Shown piece by piece: positions 34,142 to 63,159 of a stretch of DNA of 64,000 nucleotides (position 1 is its first letter; each line of letters opens with the position of its first letter). Under the pieces are notes generated by a model. It worked only from the letters and a program-made list of their open reading frames with translations, had not been told where the DNA came from and did not search any database. A program made the position numbers and the translations under genes. The stretch covers positions 26,087,628 through 26,151,627 of the forward strand of contig OZ037767.1 of the NCBI GenBank assembly GCA_964035545.1, read 5' to 3'. Origin of the DNA: Bugula neritina. Taxonomy: Eukaryota > Bryozoa > Gymnolaemata > Cheilostomatida > Bugulidae.

Positions 34142-37100
34142 TATTTATTTTGGTTGGCACTGTCTGGGCGAGTGTTAGTGTCACTAGTAATACCATAGTT
34201 AATGTTATAGTATCACTATCAATATTATTATGATTATGACTATCACTATGAGTATGATAAATGATTGAGAAGTATAATTGTAAAACTAAGTGTTGGTGTA
34301 AGTCAGTAGTCACTAACTTTAAGTTTAAGTCAAGAGTATAACATTGTGATTAACTACAACTTAAATTATTATCAAAATCATCATATTCATTCATTACGTA
34401 TTCTTATTCTATAAGATTAGCCTTACAAGTACTAGTAGCACGTAACTTACTAACTACGTTTATTAAGGTCTAAGCCCTAAGTATAAGAGTAAGAGCAAGT
34501 CACGACTGCATGACTAAGACAGTAAGTGTAACTGTAAGACTAAGGCTTAGAATAAATCTAACTCAGTAACTATAAGTTAGTAGCTGTAAGTCGTAAGTGT
34601 AACACTAACTTAAACTGTAACTCTTACTCTTAGTAACTGTAAGTGTAACGCTAACGCCCTAGGCCTATGGCTATACTAATACTGATAGTGATACTCATAG
34701 TCATACTCTATTACTATACTGAGTATTATACTCTATGACTATAGACATACTCATAGTTATAGTAACACTAACTGTAACTGTAAGTTACTAAGTATAAGCA
34801 TTTGTTGAGCATAAGACAAAGTGTGATACTGATATATAATTTTTATATTAACGTTGCTATATTTATATCTTAAGTTGCACAAATTGAAGAGTTTAATCGA
34901 TTATTGATTGGCATATTCATATTGATATTCAACTGGTTACATAATTGAAGTTACATAGCGATTGCGATGATCATGCGCAAAATTGAATTATTTTATAAGC
35001 AGCGTTGAATTGGGGGTGAATGAGTGCAATAGTTCAAGGTTCTCGGGTTGAGTGTTAGAAATCCCCTCTTCTGAACTTGATCTCAAAGTATTGCACCTAG
35101 TCATCCCCAATTTGAAGCCGCTTATAGAACAATTCTACACCATTACCTGGGCTTTGTCTAGTTTGAATTCACAACTAAAAGTTTTGATAAATACGGGGAG
35201 CGTTTTATGTCCCGTTTGCAAATTAAAAAAAGACATATTTTTGAACATTTTTTCGAGTCCATTTACATGATTTTAAACTTTGGCAGCTAAAATCAATCAC
35301 TATAATATTATAAAAATAGAAGCATTTTTAAATAATGCATAATTATTTATTTTAAATAGCAATTGCTACAATTATGCATTCCGTAGTCATATCTTATTAA
35401 TAATTTTCGATGCTGGTTACAATAGCGAAAATTAATCGAGAGGACAACTCTAAGTAAATAAATGATATTGGTTGTAATTCTATGCTATGTTTTTAAGAAA
35501 ACATGTCAAATTTACAGTTGATAGGCTAAAATTATTTTATAAGAAAAACATATAAGTACTTGTAAAATAATAATTATAACTTGACACTTGTAAAGCATCA
35601 ATTGACTCATTGTTCAAAATTGCAACTCTTGAAAGATATAATATAAGTAGGCTAAAATGTTAACCAACTGAATGCATTAATTACTTTTCATCAAGAGACT
35701 GTACTACATAACATTTGAAAAAATATTAGCAGGCTATGGCTAAATGTTTTTAATCTTTGCAAACTAAATTATTTTACCCACTTGTTTCTTTGATTATAAA
35801 AAATAGCATCACTTATTATGTTGTGAAGAAATTAAATACCTTTAAATGCTACTTGATTGTGTTTTAGAGGTTTTTCTCACAAAGAAGTTGATATATGTTT
35901 AGCTTACTGAAATCAAAGAAGCTAATACTTTGCCTTGAATTGCTTTCCTTGTAAAAACAATAGCCAAAAGCAAATTACTAAACGTGTGGAGAATGGGGAA
36001 AACAAGCGTACTAGCTCATGCACTTAAGTATGCTCAAATTTGCAACAATAATAAAAAGCTATGTTTTATGTAAATACTTTGAAAATTTTACAAAAAATAT
36101 TCTCAAGCAGCAATTAGAAGCAGTAAAATAAACTGAAGATTCATATTAGTATGACTGTTCACTTTGCAAGCACTTTGTCTGTGATGGTCAATAATACCAA
36201 CGACCACATTAGTGTGCTGATTCTGTTACATTCTAATGAAAGACAGCAGACAAAATAACTTCTAATTTACAGGTGCAAATATAGAAAAGTATGTAAAACA
36301 ACAAAAGTAAAAATATAGAAAAGTACATAAAGCAATACAGGTAAAGGTATATACATAAGCTGTTACACAAGATGCAAGCATTAGTAGCTGCTTGCCAAGA
36401 TATAAAACGTTTACCACATTTAGGAGTACAAATAAATTATTTGAGTAACAAAATAACATCAATAAATGTGTAATAGTGTGTAGCAGACTTTGAATTAAAG
36501 GTTTACATGCAGTGTATAATTTTTATTAGCCTTTCATGTATAATATTTATGTAATTTTATAAATTGAGTAGAACTTGATCACCGTTGTCATTGCTTTTAC
36601 AAGAAATATTGAAAAATAGATCAAATTAACTTTAGTCAATCACAAACTCTTAATTTAAAATAGTATTGTTAAAAAGTGCATATAGTCATGAAAACAATTA
36701 CTATTTTTAAAATTATATGTTTTCAATGCAAACAACTTCAATGAAAATGTCCAATGCTTACAAACACCAAGAAGCCAAATTTATATATAATATACGTCAG
36801 TAGTATATAATTATATTATTTATTTTGACATGTTTAAACCTAGCTATAAATTTTATTCATGCAGTATTTTATCCATACCTGTAGCACATAGCAGTTTCTA
36901 ACAACTCTCATTGTATTCAACAACAAATTGTGTACTACTAGAACATCAATAAGTTATAATACATAAACAGATCTAAGAACTGTTTTTATCATAAAACATA
37001 TAGCATATGCACTGTGGATCTTGGGCGATACAATATAATTTTATACAATCTACAGCTGACAGAAATAGATAATATGTTTGATTTTGGAAACTTTAAGATC

Positions 37101-37195
37101 ACTGAATGGATGGTCTTGGAGAATTTCTAAGGCCATTCTTTTCTGTTTCTTTGCAACAGCCAATCATGGAACACAAATGATCTGATGCAGTAATC
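34142..37195. other. Intergenic, copy 2 of 1-3054
   Basis: Same sequence as 1-3054. It continues the degenerate simple-sequence stretch that starts near 33340 and holds the second inverted repeat. It separates the ABC gene from the 3' end of the CTHRC1-type gene. Confidence 0.6.
34993..35125. repeat. Imperfect inverted repeat, copy 2
   Basis: Copy of 852-984. Confidence 0.7.
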
Positions 37196-37201
37196 TTTAT
37201 T
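37196..37201 (-). terminator. Poly(A) signal AATAAA of the CTHRC1-type gene, copy 2
   Basis: Same as 3055-3060; 40 nt past the stop at 37241. Confidence 0.6.
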
Positions 37202-37240
37202 CAAGGAACTGTACCATATCTCAGTTTATCTAAGGGGGCT

Positions 37241-48746
<11,506 letters not shown>

Positions 48747-49470
48747 AAGTAATGTTGTTTCACCAGATGACTGATGTCATGTCACATTTAATTTTTAATC
48801 AATAGTTTAATGCTGACATTTACGTCTACTCAAAGAACACAAGTCAAGTTTTCTTATAGAATATTGATTTTAAAGAATGTAAACAATAAAAGGTTAAACA
48901 CATAATATGTCTACAAGGTTTGTGATACTACATACAGATTGGTTAGATACTAAAAGGCACTTACAAATATTTTTTGTATAGCATGATTGGTGATGCAAGG
49001 TCCATTACTCCCATAAAGTAAAACATACCATTATAATTATGATTACTAATTATTGCATTTGTATATAATATGTAAAATATATGTATAGTAAAAGCATAGA
49101 AAAATAGTTATTAAATTGAGTAAAAATATTACAAACTATTCTTTGTGTTGTTAATATTATTATGCAACGTAGCATTATTTCCAAAGCATTATTTTAAAAT
49201 GGTATAGTTGTTGAAAAGAATATTTTGTGGTGATATTATTATACATAGTTTAGACTTTAGTAGTTCATAGAATAATTTATAGAAGCACCTATAACATATT
49301 GAGTATATAAGTTTCATTTGTAGAATGCCACACTTTCAGATAATATATATTTCTGTTGATTTTTAGCATTAACACAGTTACAATATTATTTTAGACATGC
49401 ACATTAAGCTCAAAAATTAAGTTCTAAATTCTCAGTTTCCAAGTCGATTCAAAATAGTTTAGTAAAGCTG
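48747..49470. other. Intergenic between innexin A and the CTHRC1-type gene, copy 2
   Basis: Copy of 14600-15323; no separate features. Confidence 0.6.
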
Positions 49471-52400
49471 CTATTGCTTTTTGATAATGTCATCACACAG
49501 TTGTTGGATGAGATCTCTAACTTGATGACTCTCTCCATTACGGGCTCCTAGACTGGCCACCATCACTCCTGATACTCCAAGTCCATAGTCTACAGCACTG
49601 TACTTATTCATATCCTGTTTCCCAGCTTTGCTGTAAAGATTTATTTTATACAATACATGTATATTGAGCTAAAATTGCTATAACTTTTATCAGATGCATA
49701 TCAAAATAATATAGACTTATAACAATATGCGCTAGTGCACTTGTCAGTTAATAATTTATATACAAATATAATAAATATTAAACAGAAAATAGCTAAAAGT
49801 TTGACAGAATTTTTATAACTATTTTTGTAACATTATGTAATACTATTAGTATGCAGTGTTGCAACCACTATTTATTGCTATAAAGTTAATATTACCTCTT
49901 GATGAAGTATAGACGATAAGACTTGAAGAAACACATCAGGGAAATAGCCAGAGTACAAACAGCATTAACAGATATAGCAATAGTTACTCCATACACCCAG
50001 ATTAGTACTGATTTTAAAAGAGGACCAGCAATGAAGTACAGAGTGTCATCTGATATTATAGACTCCTGGGTTATCAGACACTGAACAGTGTAATGGTGGA
50101 GGTTTTGACCGAGTTTTCTTACCTAAAATCGATCATGTACATTATAGAAAGTAAAACAATGACACCCAGGCATGCAAAAATACAATCAACCACAATATTA
50201 TAGTTACTCCCCTTTGCACTAGACTCACAACTGATAAGCTCTATCATTGGAAAAAACAATAAAACCGTCTAATTTTTCTTCGTTGCGCAAATTATTTTAA
50301 ATGTGATGTGTCGTAGTCACATCGGAATTTAAGCAACTTTTCTGCCTTTTAAAAAAGTTAAAACTTTCAGAAATACATACTGAAAAGTTACACAACACAG
50401 AAACTGATGCCCTGGTATCTTCTACTTGGCTTATACTTTGTATAGAGGTGGTGGCAGAGCTGGTGTTCATTTGAGAAACTGCTTGGACATTGAGTACTTT
50501 CAGTATGAGAATCACACAGACAATCACAGAGCCTAGCTTGGTGATGAGGAACCTGAAGATAATATCACATTGTGCTGCATCTAACATATCTATTTAATAA
50601 TGTATGTAAACTAAAAGCCTAAATAAACTTGCTGTAATATATAATTTGCTGGGCTTATTTCTCAACCAACATGCAGAAGAGACCAACCTTTTAGCCTAAT
50701 GTCACCAAACAAACTTATATATAAGTAGTTCTCAAATATATTATACTTATAGATAATTGGTGTTTATTGACGTTACTAATAATATTTGGGAATGGACCGC
50801 AATATCAAAAACGAGGTGAATACAGCATGCATAAGCTACTATTCATAGATTGCACATGTCATAATTCATGAAATATTTCAGAAAACTCTATAATTTACTT
50901 TTTTGCAATCATCTTTGGGGTAAATCCTGAGCTTACCACAAAACGAGGCTGAGATGTTTCCATACGCTGTTTCCATTATTCACCATAAACTCTGAGCCAT
51001 CTATATTTCCAGCCATTGCTCTCCACAAAAATAAAGGTGCTAAACTTAAAACTCCCAGCAGAATCAAAGTAGTGAATGGAGGTGTTGTCTTCGTAGGAAA
51101 TAAAGATTTTAGACTAATCTAAAAGTAAGTATTGAATAAGTATAAGATATGCGTGCGTAATAAGCTGAAATTAATTAACTAGCATTATGGGCTATCTTCG
51201 AAGGTTTTAAATGACTAATAATTCTTTCTAATGAGAGAGTGAAGTCTTATAAGTTACAGGCAAAAGTAAATAATAAAAATTATTTTTATCAAGTAGCATA
51301 TGTGATGTTGAAATATAGAAGACTATGTTGAAGAAATACTGTATTTATCATACAATTTGGGCACCCATGAGTAGCATTTTAAGTAAGGCTACAGATATAT
51401 TTCTATTACTAAATCGTACTCAAAATAAAAGTATTTGAAAAATTAACCTAAGAGCGTAACTGGTTGTTTGATTTTTCAAAATCTTTAAAAGAATCTCTGC
51501 TTTTATTGATAAAAGTAAAGGACTAAGTTACTTTCTGCATTAAAATGGTCAAATTCAAAAAATTTAGCCAGAGCAACACTTGAATATAATTATACACATT
51601 GTATATTTGATATAACAAAATAATTTACTGGCTGCAGAGTTGTGTAGACATCCGGTATGGAGTAATCACTAAAGTTGTATTCATATAGCTTGGCCTGATC
51701 ACTCAAACAGATCTGGTGCCCATAATCTATCCAGTCACTTGAAAACTCAGCAGGGAACCAGCAACTTATGTTTTCTTTTGAAACGGCAGCACCTTGTGAA
51801 GGAGATGCAAAGACCAGCAGAAAGGCGGATGTAATCAGAATAATAGGAGTTACCAGGTAGAGAAGGAACTCTATGTAATTGAAGTCCCACCATAAATGCC
51901 CAACTCTGTGAGAGAAAGAGGAAAGTGTTTGGAATAACAGTTGTATAATTTATATATAAATTGACAAGGATTCCTATGCTAAACTTCATCATCTTCAGAG
52001 ATAATAAATTAAAAAGTTTAAGGTCAAAGGTTATAGATATATGATTAGGTCAAGTAACTTGAATGCAATCTATCTGACCCCTAGAGTAGTTCAAACTGCA
52101 TCATGTTTGCTTATTTCAAACTTGTGAAACATGAAAAATAGCTTAAATTATCTGCTAGCTAGGCTTTGGATATTACTTACAAGTGTATATACTACACTAG
52201 TGCTGCTAAGTCAGCATGTATTTCTACTAAGCATAACCAGATGTTTACTCCAGTTGAATTCTACTTCAGAGCATAGAATAAAATAAGTTGATAACTAACT
52301 TTATAAGCCCATCATTACTTTAATAACTAGACTCTTAGCCTTTTAAAGACAAATAAAAAAGCGTGTTCTGCAAACATGTTCTTAGACTGTGTTACATCGA

Positions 52401-53229
52401 CGTGTGGTTCATAAAAGCCTATTGTTGTATTCTTGAGTAGAAAGGATAATTTATGTAGATATCATACAATGTCGTATATTTGAATTCCAGAAAAATACAA
52501 TTAGCTCAGAGAAAATTCACTGTTTATATACAAAATATTACATAGCTTTTTAGTGATAGCCGATCATAATACAAAGTTACAATAGATGCTTCATGGCTAT
52601 ATGGCTGTTATTTATTGTCATAGTCAGGGCTGTAGCAGCATCCGTTGCATATGTAACACCTATAGAGAATTTTAGTAGCTTTCAAGCAAAGGAAACAAAG
52701 CATCCAAGTAAATATAAGGAAAAACATAGAGCTATTGGTTGTGATGTTTAGTAAACATTGATTACATTCATATTCCAAATAAAAGTTTAAAGTTGACATT
52801 TCCAAAGATTCAGTTTTAAGTATAATAACTCATACTGCACCTAGCACTGTGTTCACCAATAAACTAGTCTGTAATACTGCTAAGCTGCTGCATTCAGTTT
52901 AACTTGCTAACCAATAAGTGTGGTATGCAAGTTTTAAAGCTACTATAGTCCAGCATTCTGTTTTTAAGAATGCTAAACTTGCACGTGTTTATGTTGCATA
53001 GCCAAAGTTGGAGAACATATTCCGTACTGGCAAAATACATGCTACTATAGTGACGTTAGTTACTGTTTGATACTTAAATTATTTGCTGTTATACAGGTTA
53101 CTGTTACTTACACAGTTACACTTACACTTACAGCCTAGAGGTATGTAGTCTGAGTAACTTTACTTACAGTCTGTGACAATCAGTTGATGTCTGATGGTAC
53201 TGCTCCTCATTTACATATTTTTCTGCCAT
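49471..53229 (-). CDS. Innexin A, copy 2
   Basis: Exons: 53229-53168, 51905-51629, 51118-50937, 50552-50381, 50122-49896, 49630-49471. No coding difference from copy 1 was seen, so the predicted 359-residue channel protein is the same, with paired cysteines C69/C87 and C228/C246. If the duplication is real, this doubles the dose of an identical product, as the upstream sequence is duplicated too. Confidence 0.9.
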
Positions 53230-53669
53230 CTCCCAACTATTAGCAAAGTATAGGTGATCTACTTACACACCCTCTATAGTGTGCACTATAACTCAAGTAC
53301 AGTTTGCGTATGCTTCTAGCTCACTTGCTAGTTACTAGCTATTACAACCCACAATGCTTTACACTTTCACAGCTATGTCAGCTGGTGTTGCCTAGTTTAG
53401 CCTTTGCTCTTTAGCTAGGATATTTAGTACGTAAGGTCTTTTGTTATGATGTTTATTGCATCAGAAGGAAATAAATGATGATTTCAGCTTTTGCAATCTT
53501 GTTACTGATAATGGTTGTTGTCAATTGAACAAACAATGCCCTAGTTTATGCCTGTACAGTGTACAGTTTGTATGCAGGTACACTATTTGAACATATAGAA
53601 TTTGAAACTTACTGCATATAAGTGTACAGTAGCCTACATTGCATAATACTTCATTATATGGTTCATATC

Positions 53670-53764
53670 ATATGATATATACATGTATATAATATATATG
53701 TATATATATACATGTATATAATATATATGTATATATATACATGTATATAATATATGATATGTGA
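53670..53764. repeat. AT-rich palindromic repeat, copy 2
   Basis: Copy of 19523-19617. Confidence 0.85.
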
Positions 53765-53784
53765 CAAATAATAGACTATATATA

Positions 53785-54012
53785 GGGAGCAGCCATGGTC
53801 TATAGGGGTTAGAGCGTTGGCCTAGTAAACACTAAGTCATGTGTTCAAACCTGGACAAAGGACATTGGTGATGTTAGGAAGAGCATCCAGTCATAATTGC
53901 TCCTGTGCCTCATCTAAATAATAACTCCTTAGCCTGCTTTAACAAAAAACTCTTTTCATCAGGGGTTTCTCACAGGGATGGCGACTATAAACTTGCATGA
54001 GTGAGATAATAT
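53785..54012 (+). mobile_element. tRNA-derived SINE, copy 2
   Basis: Copy of 19638-19865, with the same A- and B-box-like motifs. Confidence 0.65.
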
Positions 54013-56243
54013 ACCATATATGATAATTGATATTAATAGTAAAAATAATGATTATTAGGTGTAAAGTTTCAGCTTTTAGAAATAGCCCTAGTTTTAGTGG
54101 ATAATTGCAGCATGGGGAGTTTTCTGTTTGGGAAATAAAATATTTACACTTTATAGATCTAAATTGTGAGTTATAAACCCCAAGCTAAGCAAAAATGTAT
54201 ATATATGTACCTAAGTGGAACACTACACACTACAATATTGTCTTACTACAAGCATTATATATCACACATGTGTATGTATATAATTATGTAGTAATAACAT
54301 ACTATATTATGGCCATGCTACCATGACAGAAAGTTGCAATTGCTTGAACCTAATATTTATAAAATTTTATAGCATCCGTCTGCAAATTGAAGGATCCCTT
54401 CTTGTATCAGACAAGAAGGTGGTAGTTGACTCCACAACTCATTACTTACTGACAGAAAGTTTTTTGCTTGTGTTAGACAACAACTTTTTAATTGTATCAA
54501 ATGCCTACTATTACAGGTATGTGTGGAGTAAGAGGACATTAAATATAAGAATATCTAGTATAGTACCCAGAGTTCGCATACCTTTTAGTTATGTAGCAAT
54601 TCCAAATTGATTCACAGTATTAAATTGGTAGAGTAAGGAGGTGACTTGTAGAAAGTCATGGTAAATAATTTACAACTGACCTTAAACATGAAACAAATCT
54701 ATTTAACTAATCAGAGAAATTATTCTATCTCCCAAACTTAAGAGAGCAGCGTTTAGAAGGTCGGTGGTGTATGATGTGTATATTTACTTGAATATTACTA
54801 GCTGTCTCATTAGAATAGTACTTGTAACACAATACACTGTTGGGTTATGTTAAAACTTCAATCACCAAAAAAACGTTTTCGAAATTTAATCAATGTTGGA
54901 AAACATTGCACAATTTAGTTGAAATCCTATGACAAACAGATTAAGATAACATGAAACATACAGTCCTCTCTGAAGTCTATAGCATCATTTAAAAATAACT
55001 ACTGAATACATTTTCTAACTTTGCGTATCACGGCTCATTGAAAGAGCCCGGGAACTATATAGATGTTTGCTCTAATTAAGGTGGGATCACCCAGTCTATG
55101 TTGTGCCTTAATTGTTGTTGAATAACCTTTTTCTCCACTCTTAAAAGATAGATATGTATTCATTGTCGTTATTTTGCAAACACCTATAATACAAGTGTCT
55201 ACTTATTTATAAAATGCTGACTAACTTTAACTTATCAAATGAAATGTGCCGATACATAAAGAATAAGGCAAAGATTATCTTTATAATTTTTCAGTAAAGT
55301 TAACTCCGCCATGTAAGCCTCTCATATTGGTGTACAAGCTTGAATGTGTTTGTCAATAATATTTTGTGGGATTTGATGAAAAGAATGCTAAAACATTTAT
55401 GACCCACGGAATTTGGTATGAAATATTATGGGAGACAAAGCCTTGGCTAAAGACAAGTACAATTGATAGATGCAGTAACAGAAATATTAAAAAAAGCTTA
55501 TGTTTTATATGAAAATTACAGCGAACTGCATTTTATTGTTGCTACATTTGCAGCCTGTGCCCTAAATCAAAGTTCATGAGTAATTAAAACACTTAGGCTA
55601 ATGAAATTTCTCCTGCATTAACTGCACCTAAATGAAATCTTTCATAAGTCAGTTGAATTTCCGCTAGGCTAAACGTCTACAAGGTATTGATGATGTGCTT
55701 TGTTTGTATGTGTGACCTAACAAAGCAAATGTGCTGGTAGTATAACTACATATTAGGCAAATTCTCAGCAGTTGAGTAATTTTCAAGGATTTATGAAGGT
55801 AGAGGTTGGAGTTGGTATTGAAGTAAATAGAAGCAAAATAGGTGATTTATTTGTCGAGAAGTTGGGACAAAATAACAGCATCACGAAACTGTAAACTGCA
55901 ATATTTTTATTGAGTATGTTACTTCTACTTCTTATTCAATGGATTATAATTACATAATATATTACGCAAAAGCACATATGCAAAACATTGTATCTAAATT
56001 TAGTTGAAAGCAAACACTAAAATGATAATTCAGCATAAAACAAAATACAACTATATTTAAAAAAATATATCTCAGTATTTAAAAAATATGAAATTATTGT
56101 ACAGAATAATATCACCAAGTATACAACCATCCAAATTCAAAATTAATGGCTATTTCTTTTGTTAAATAATTAGTAGTCAAAAGTGCTTAGATAACGCAAT
56201 GGTGTTTGTAAAATCCATGACATCACTACTCTAAAAAATGCTA

Positions 56244-58726
56244 TTAATAACTGGTGGTTTCATCACACAGTTGTTGGATAAGATCTCTCACTTGGTGACT
56301 TCCTCCATTACGGGCTCCTAGACTGGCCACCATCACTCCTGATACTCCAAGTCCATAGTCTATAGCACCTCTTTTACTCAAATTCTGTTTACCAATTTTA
56401 CTATAAAGAAATTGTTTCACAATATATATGCAAATATAGATATTCAATGAAATAGCTAGAAGTTTGACAAAATTTTAATTACTATTTTTGGAACGGTATG
56501 TAATACTACTAGTTGTAAATGTTTTAACCATTATTTATTGTTATATTGTTAATCTTACCTCTTGATGAAGTACAGGCGATAAGACTTGAAGAGACACATC
56601 AGGGAAATGACCAGAGTACAAACAGCATTAACAGATATAGCAATAGTTACTCCATACACCCAGATAAGTACAGATTTTATAAGAGGACCAGCAATGAATT
56701 GCAGAGTGTCATCTGGTACTACCATCTCCTGGGTTATCAAACACTGAACAGTGTATCTGTGGAGGTTTTGGCCAAGTCTTCTTACCTACAACAATTTAGT
56801 GTTTGCAAAAGCATCCCATGTAGAAGTAATCATCAGAAGAAAAACTTTTGAAACTTTTTAAATCAAATGATTGTTAAATAAAAACTAGGCATAATTGACC
56901 TTTCCTTTCATCAGATTTATAAACATAAAAAGCTAATTCCAGTTCAAGAAGAGTTCTTATCCCTGCTTCAAGTTTAATATTGTAAATACCATAAGGTCTT
57001 TGCTGACGCAATGTTTAAACATCTTTTCATTCTTTAAAATCATCTGACTTAGAGTATACAGTTGTTGTTTGAACTGTTTAACAGTTTAAACAATCCTGTT
57101 TCTATTTGCCTCGGGAAAATATAATTAATATATGCAATCTAATTAAATGCCTTACCGCAAAGCTACACAAAACTGATGCGCTGGTATCTTCCACCTGGTT
57201 CATGCTTTGTATAGAGGTGGTGGCAGAGCTGGTGTTCATCTGAGAAACTGCTTGAACATTGAGTACTTTCAGTATGAGAATCACACAGACAATTACAGAG
57301 CCTAGCTTGGTGATGATGAGCCTGAAGATAATGTCACATAGTGCTGCATCTAACATATCTATTTACAAATGTATATAAACTAAAAGCCTAAATAAACTTG
57401 CTGCATCGTATAGCTTGCTGTGCTTATAGCATAGCTAAAATATCTACAAGTTCAATTCTTGTTGAAACAACCTTCCTTGCAGAAATAAAATTTCCCAACT
57501 TGCTTGAGTTTCGAACTGATGGCTTATGGGTAGTTTTCAAAAACACTGTATATGACCCTTTAACAAAAGTGTTTAACGAACATTATATTACTTAAGTATA
57601 AATAGTAGGCAAATACTAAATTCTTAAAAATCTAACTTATATTTCATGTTCTAAATAAGCTATCTAGTCTAATCAATAACCAAAGTTTATTTCAATTACT
57701 ACTACATTCCATATAAAAATATAATTTAATTAGCACAATATATACTTACCACAGAGCTAAGGTGAGACCCCTGTAGATGTCATTAGGTTCATTTGAAGTA
57801 TGAATAATAAACTCTGCGCCATCTAAACGCCCAGCTATCACCCTCCATAGAACTAGAGGCACTAAGCACAGGGCTGCTAGCAAAATCAGTGTCGGAAATG
57901 GAGCATCTGGGGTTGGAAATAAAGAGTTGATATCCACCTAAATTTGCCAGGAAATACAACAATTGCTTTCTAATTACTAATTTACGAATGAATATCACGT
58001 TGAAAGCCAATTCAATTTGTGGTGCCCAAGCCACACTGCAACTTTAGTTTGGTTTAATGTGCTTGAGAATGTGACGAGGAAGCACGAAACAAAAAGTTTG
58101 AAAAATAATCGTCATCTTACCGGGCGATAAAGTTCATCCAAGTCAAATTCTGTTAGATTACTTAAGGGAATATTCAGATTAAGATCGTCATAAAGTTCTG
58201 CATGTCCACTGAGGCAGTATTTGTGCCCGTAATCAATCCAGTTATTGCTGAACTCTGCAGGCATAAAACAGTTGATACTGTTTTTTGTAGCTGCGGCGCT
58301 CAGGGAGGGTGATGTAAATATCAGAATGACTGCAGTGATAGCCAGAACTATTGGAGTCACTAGATACAGAAGCAAGTCGATAAGGTTGACATCCCAACTC
58401 AAGCTTCCTATGCTGCAAGAAAAGTAAAACAGCCATTAAAGTAAAATAAAAACATTTGGTTTTTGGAATCTTAAAAAAAACTTTGCTATGCAGTATGAGT
58501 ATTACTATTAGTTCAGTAAAGTTCACTATCAGTATGAGTATCAGACTCAGACTATCAGTATCAGACTCAGACTATCAGTATTACTATTAGTACTCAGTAG
58601 TATATCATTAAAATTATAAATATATAAACAATATGAAACATACCGTGCTTGAAAACGCGCAGCTGGTGGCAATTGAGGTGGTTGTTCATTCTCAATAATC
58701 TTCTCATCCACAGCTACAAGCTTCAT
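56244..58726 (-). CDS. Innexin B, copy 2
   Basis: Exons: 58726-58644, 58412-58121, 57937-57750, 57321-57156, 56785-56559, 56400-56244. The protein is unchanged from copy 1 (370 residues, C76/C94 and C240/C258). The substitution at 57497 lies in intron 3. With innexin A it makes four innexin genes in this window. Confidence 0.9.
58532..58587. repeat. Short tandem repeat in innexin B intron 1, copy 2
   Basis: Copy of 24385-24440. Confidence 0.7.
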
Positions 58727-60128
58727 TTCAAAGTATTACACGGTGACTGTAAGTTATAGTAACTTTAGTACTAGTATTCGTTAGCTAGGAGGTGCAGTTG
58801 ATGCGAACACTGCACGCGAAGGTCAAAGTAATCTAAGAGGGTTAACTCTTTTAAAAGGCAAGTTTAGCCTTTGGTTCTAAACTATTTTTCACCCCTTATC
58901 TTTTGAGCCTGCCTTCAGATTGACAGTTGTTTACCATTAATCATGTTCGTAATACAGCTGCTATTGGTTATGATTCTATAAATAACACCATAGTATGCCT
59001 TTATCACTTCATTGCAGCAATGATTCATGCATTGCTCTTGGCGTTTCGAAATAGCTGCATCTATTAGAAAACAATGTAGAGTGCAGAGTTTGGACTGTAA
59101 TAGAGCGCCCGATATTTATGCTTACAACTACACAAATAATCTGTAATGTTAATTATCATAACAATGTCAATAAGGAAACTAAGTTGAGCAATTTAAAGAT
59201 AATATAGACCTTGTTTTTCAACTGAGAAGAACTGTGTGTAAATGCAGACTTTTGTTCTATAATATATTATTTAGTGGCTTCATCCATATACCATTTTAGA
59301 GCTTAGGCTGATCAGGAATCTTCCAGTTCACTTTTAATCTATGACTAGAAAATGCATTGATAAAGTAGAGTATACAAATCTATATACATGTAGCCTATAA
59401 ACATCAGTTCATCCAATGTACTTTGATTTTCAAATAATGAAGCATGTGTTGGGTTGGCTTATTAACGTTCAGAAGCATTTGGCTATTAGAAAATCAACAA
59501 TATTGGATTACAATGTGAGGTCTCAAGCCTGCACTCTACATTGAATACAAATTAGTTAACTTAACTGCAAAATATTCAATAAAATTTTAATATATTTACT
59601 TTCAGTTTTCATTATAAAGTGATTGGTCTCTAATCAGCCTAGCTATAAGACAAGTTCGCCAGTGTGTTGCTATTTGTATTATAAATTCATACATCTTTGC
59701 AGTTTTATTTTAAAGCTATCACAATTTTTATTTTAATAAAAATCAAAGTAAAGTTATATAATTTTAATTATATTAGTTGCATTTGACAAACACATAACTC
59801 TGAACAACACAATTAAATGAAGTGCTAGCAGACAGATGTAGTACAAATACTGAAACATGTAGAAACTAAACAGCTGTCACATGACAAAGTGTAGAGTATA
59901 ATATTGTAGTATTGTTTTTTATAAAATGGAGTTGAGAATTCAAATGTCAAGTCAATATATGATTTGTCACACTACAAGCCAACACTTAAACATTGTATGT
60001 CAGCTTTACATTAAATAAAAATACTTCACTCTAAGAAAACCCGGCAGTAGAAACTCCAATGTTTGGTGTTATTGAAACAAATTAAAGTATCAAAATGGAG
60101 CCGGTAGTAAGAGTTGGAGTTGGCAGAA
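58727..60128. other. Intergenic between the asparaginase gene and innexin B, copy 2
   Basis: Copy of 24580-25981; nothing else seen. Confidence 0.6.

Positions 60129-63159
<3,031 letters not shown>

Larger units (their letters stand above)
53230..56243. other. Intergenic between innexins A and B, copy 2
   Basis: Copy of 19083-22096, with substitutions at 55438 and 56181. Contains the second AT palindrome array and SINE. Confidence 0.6.
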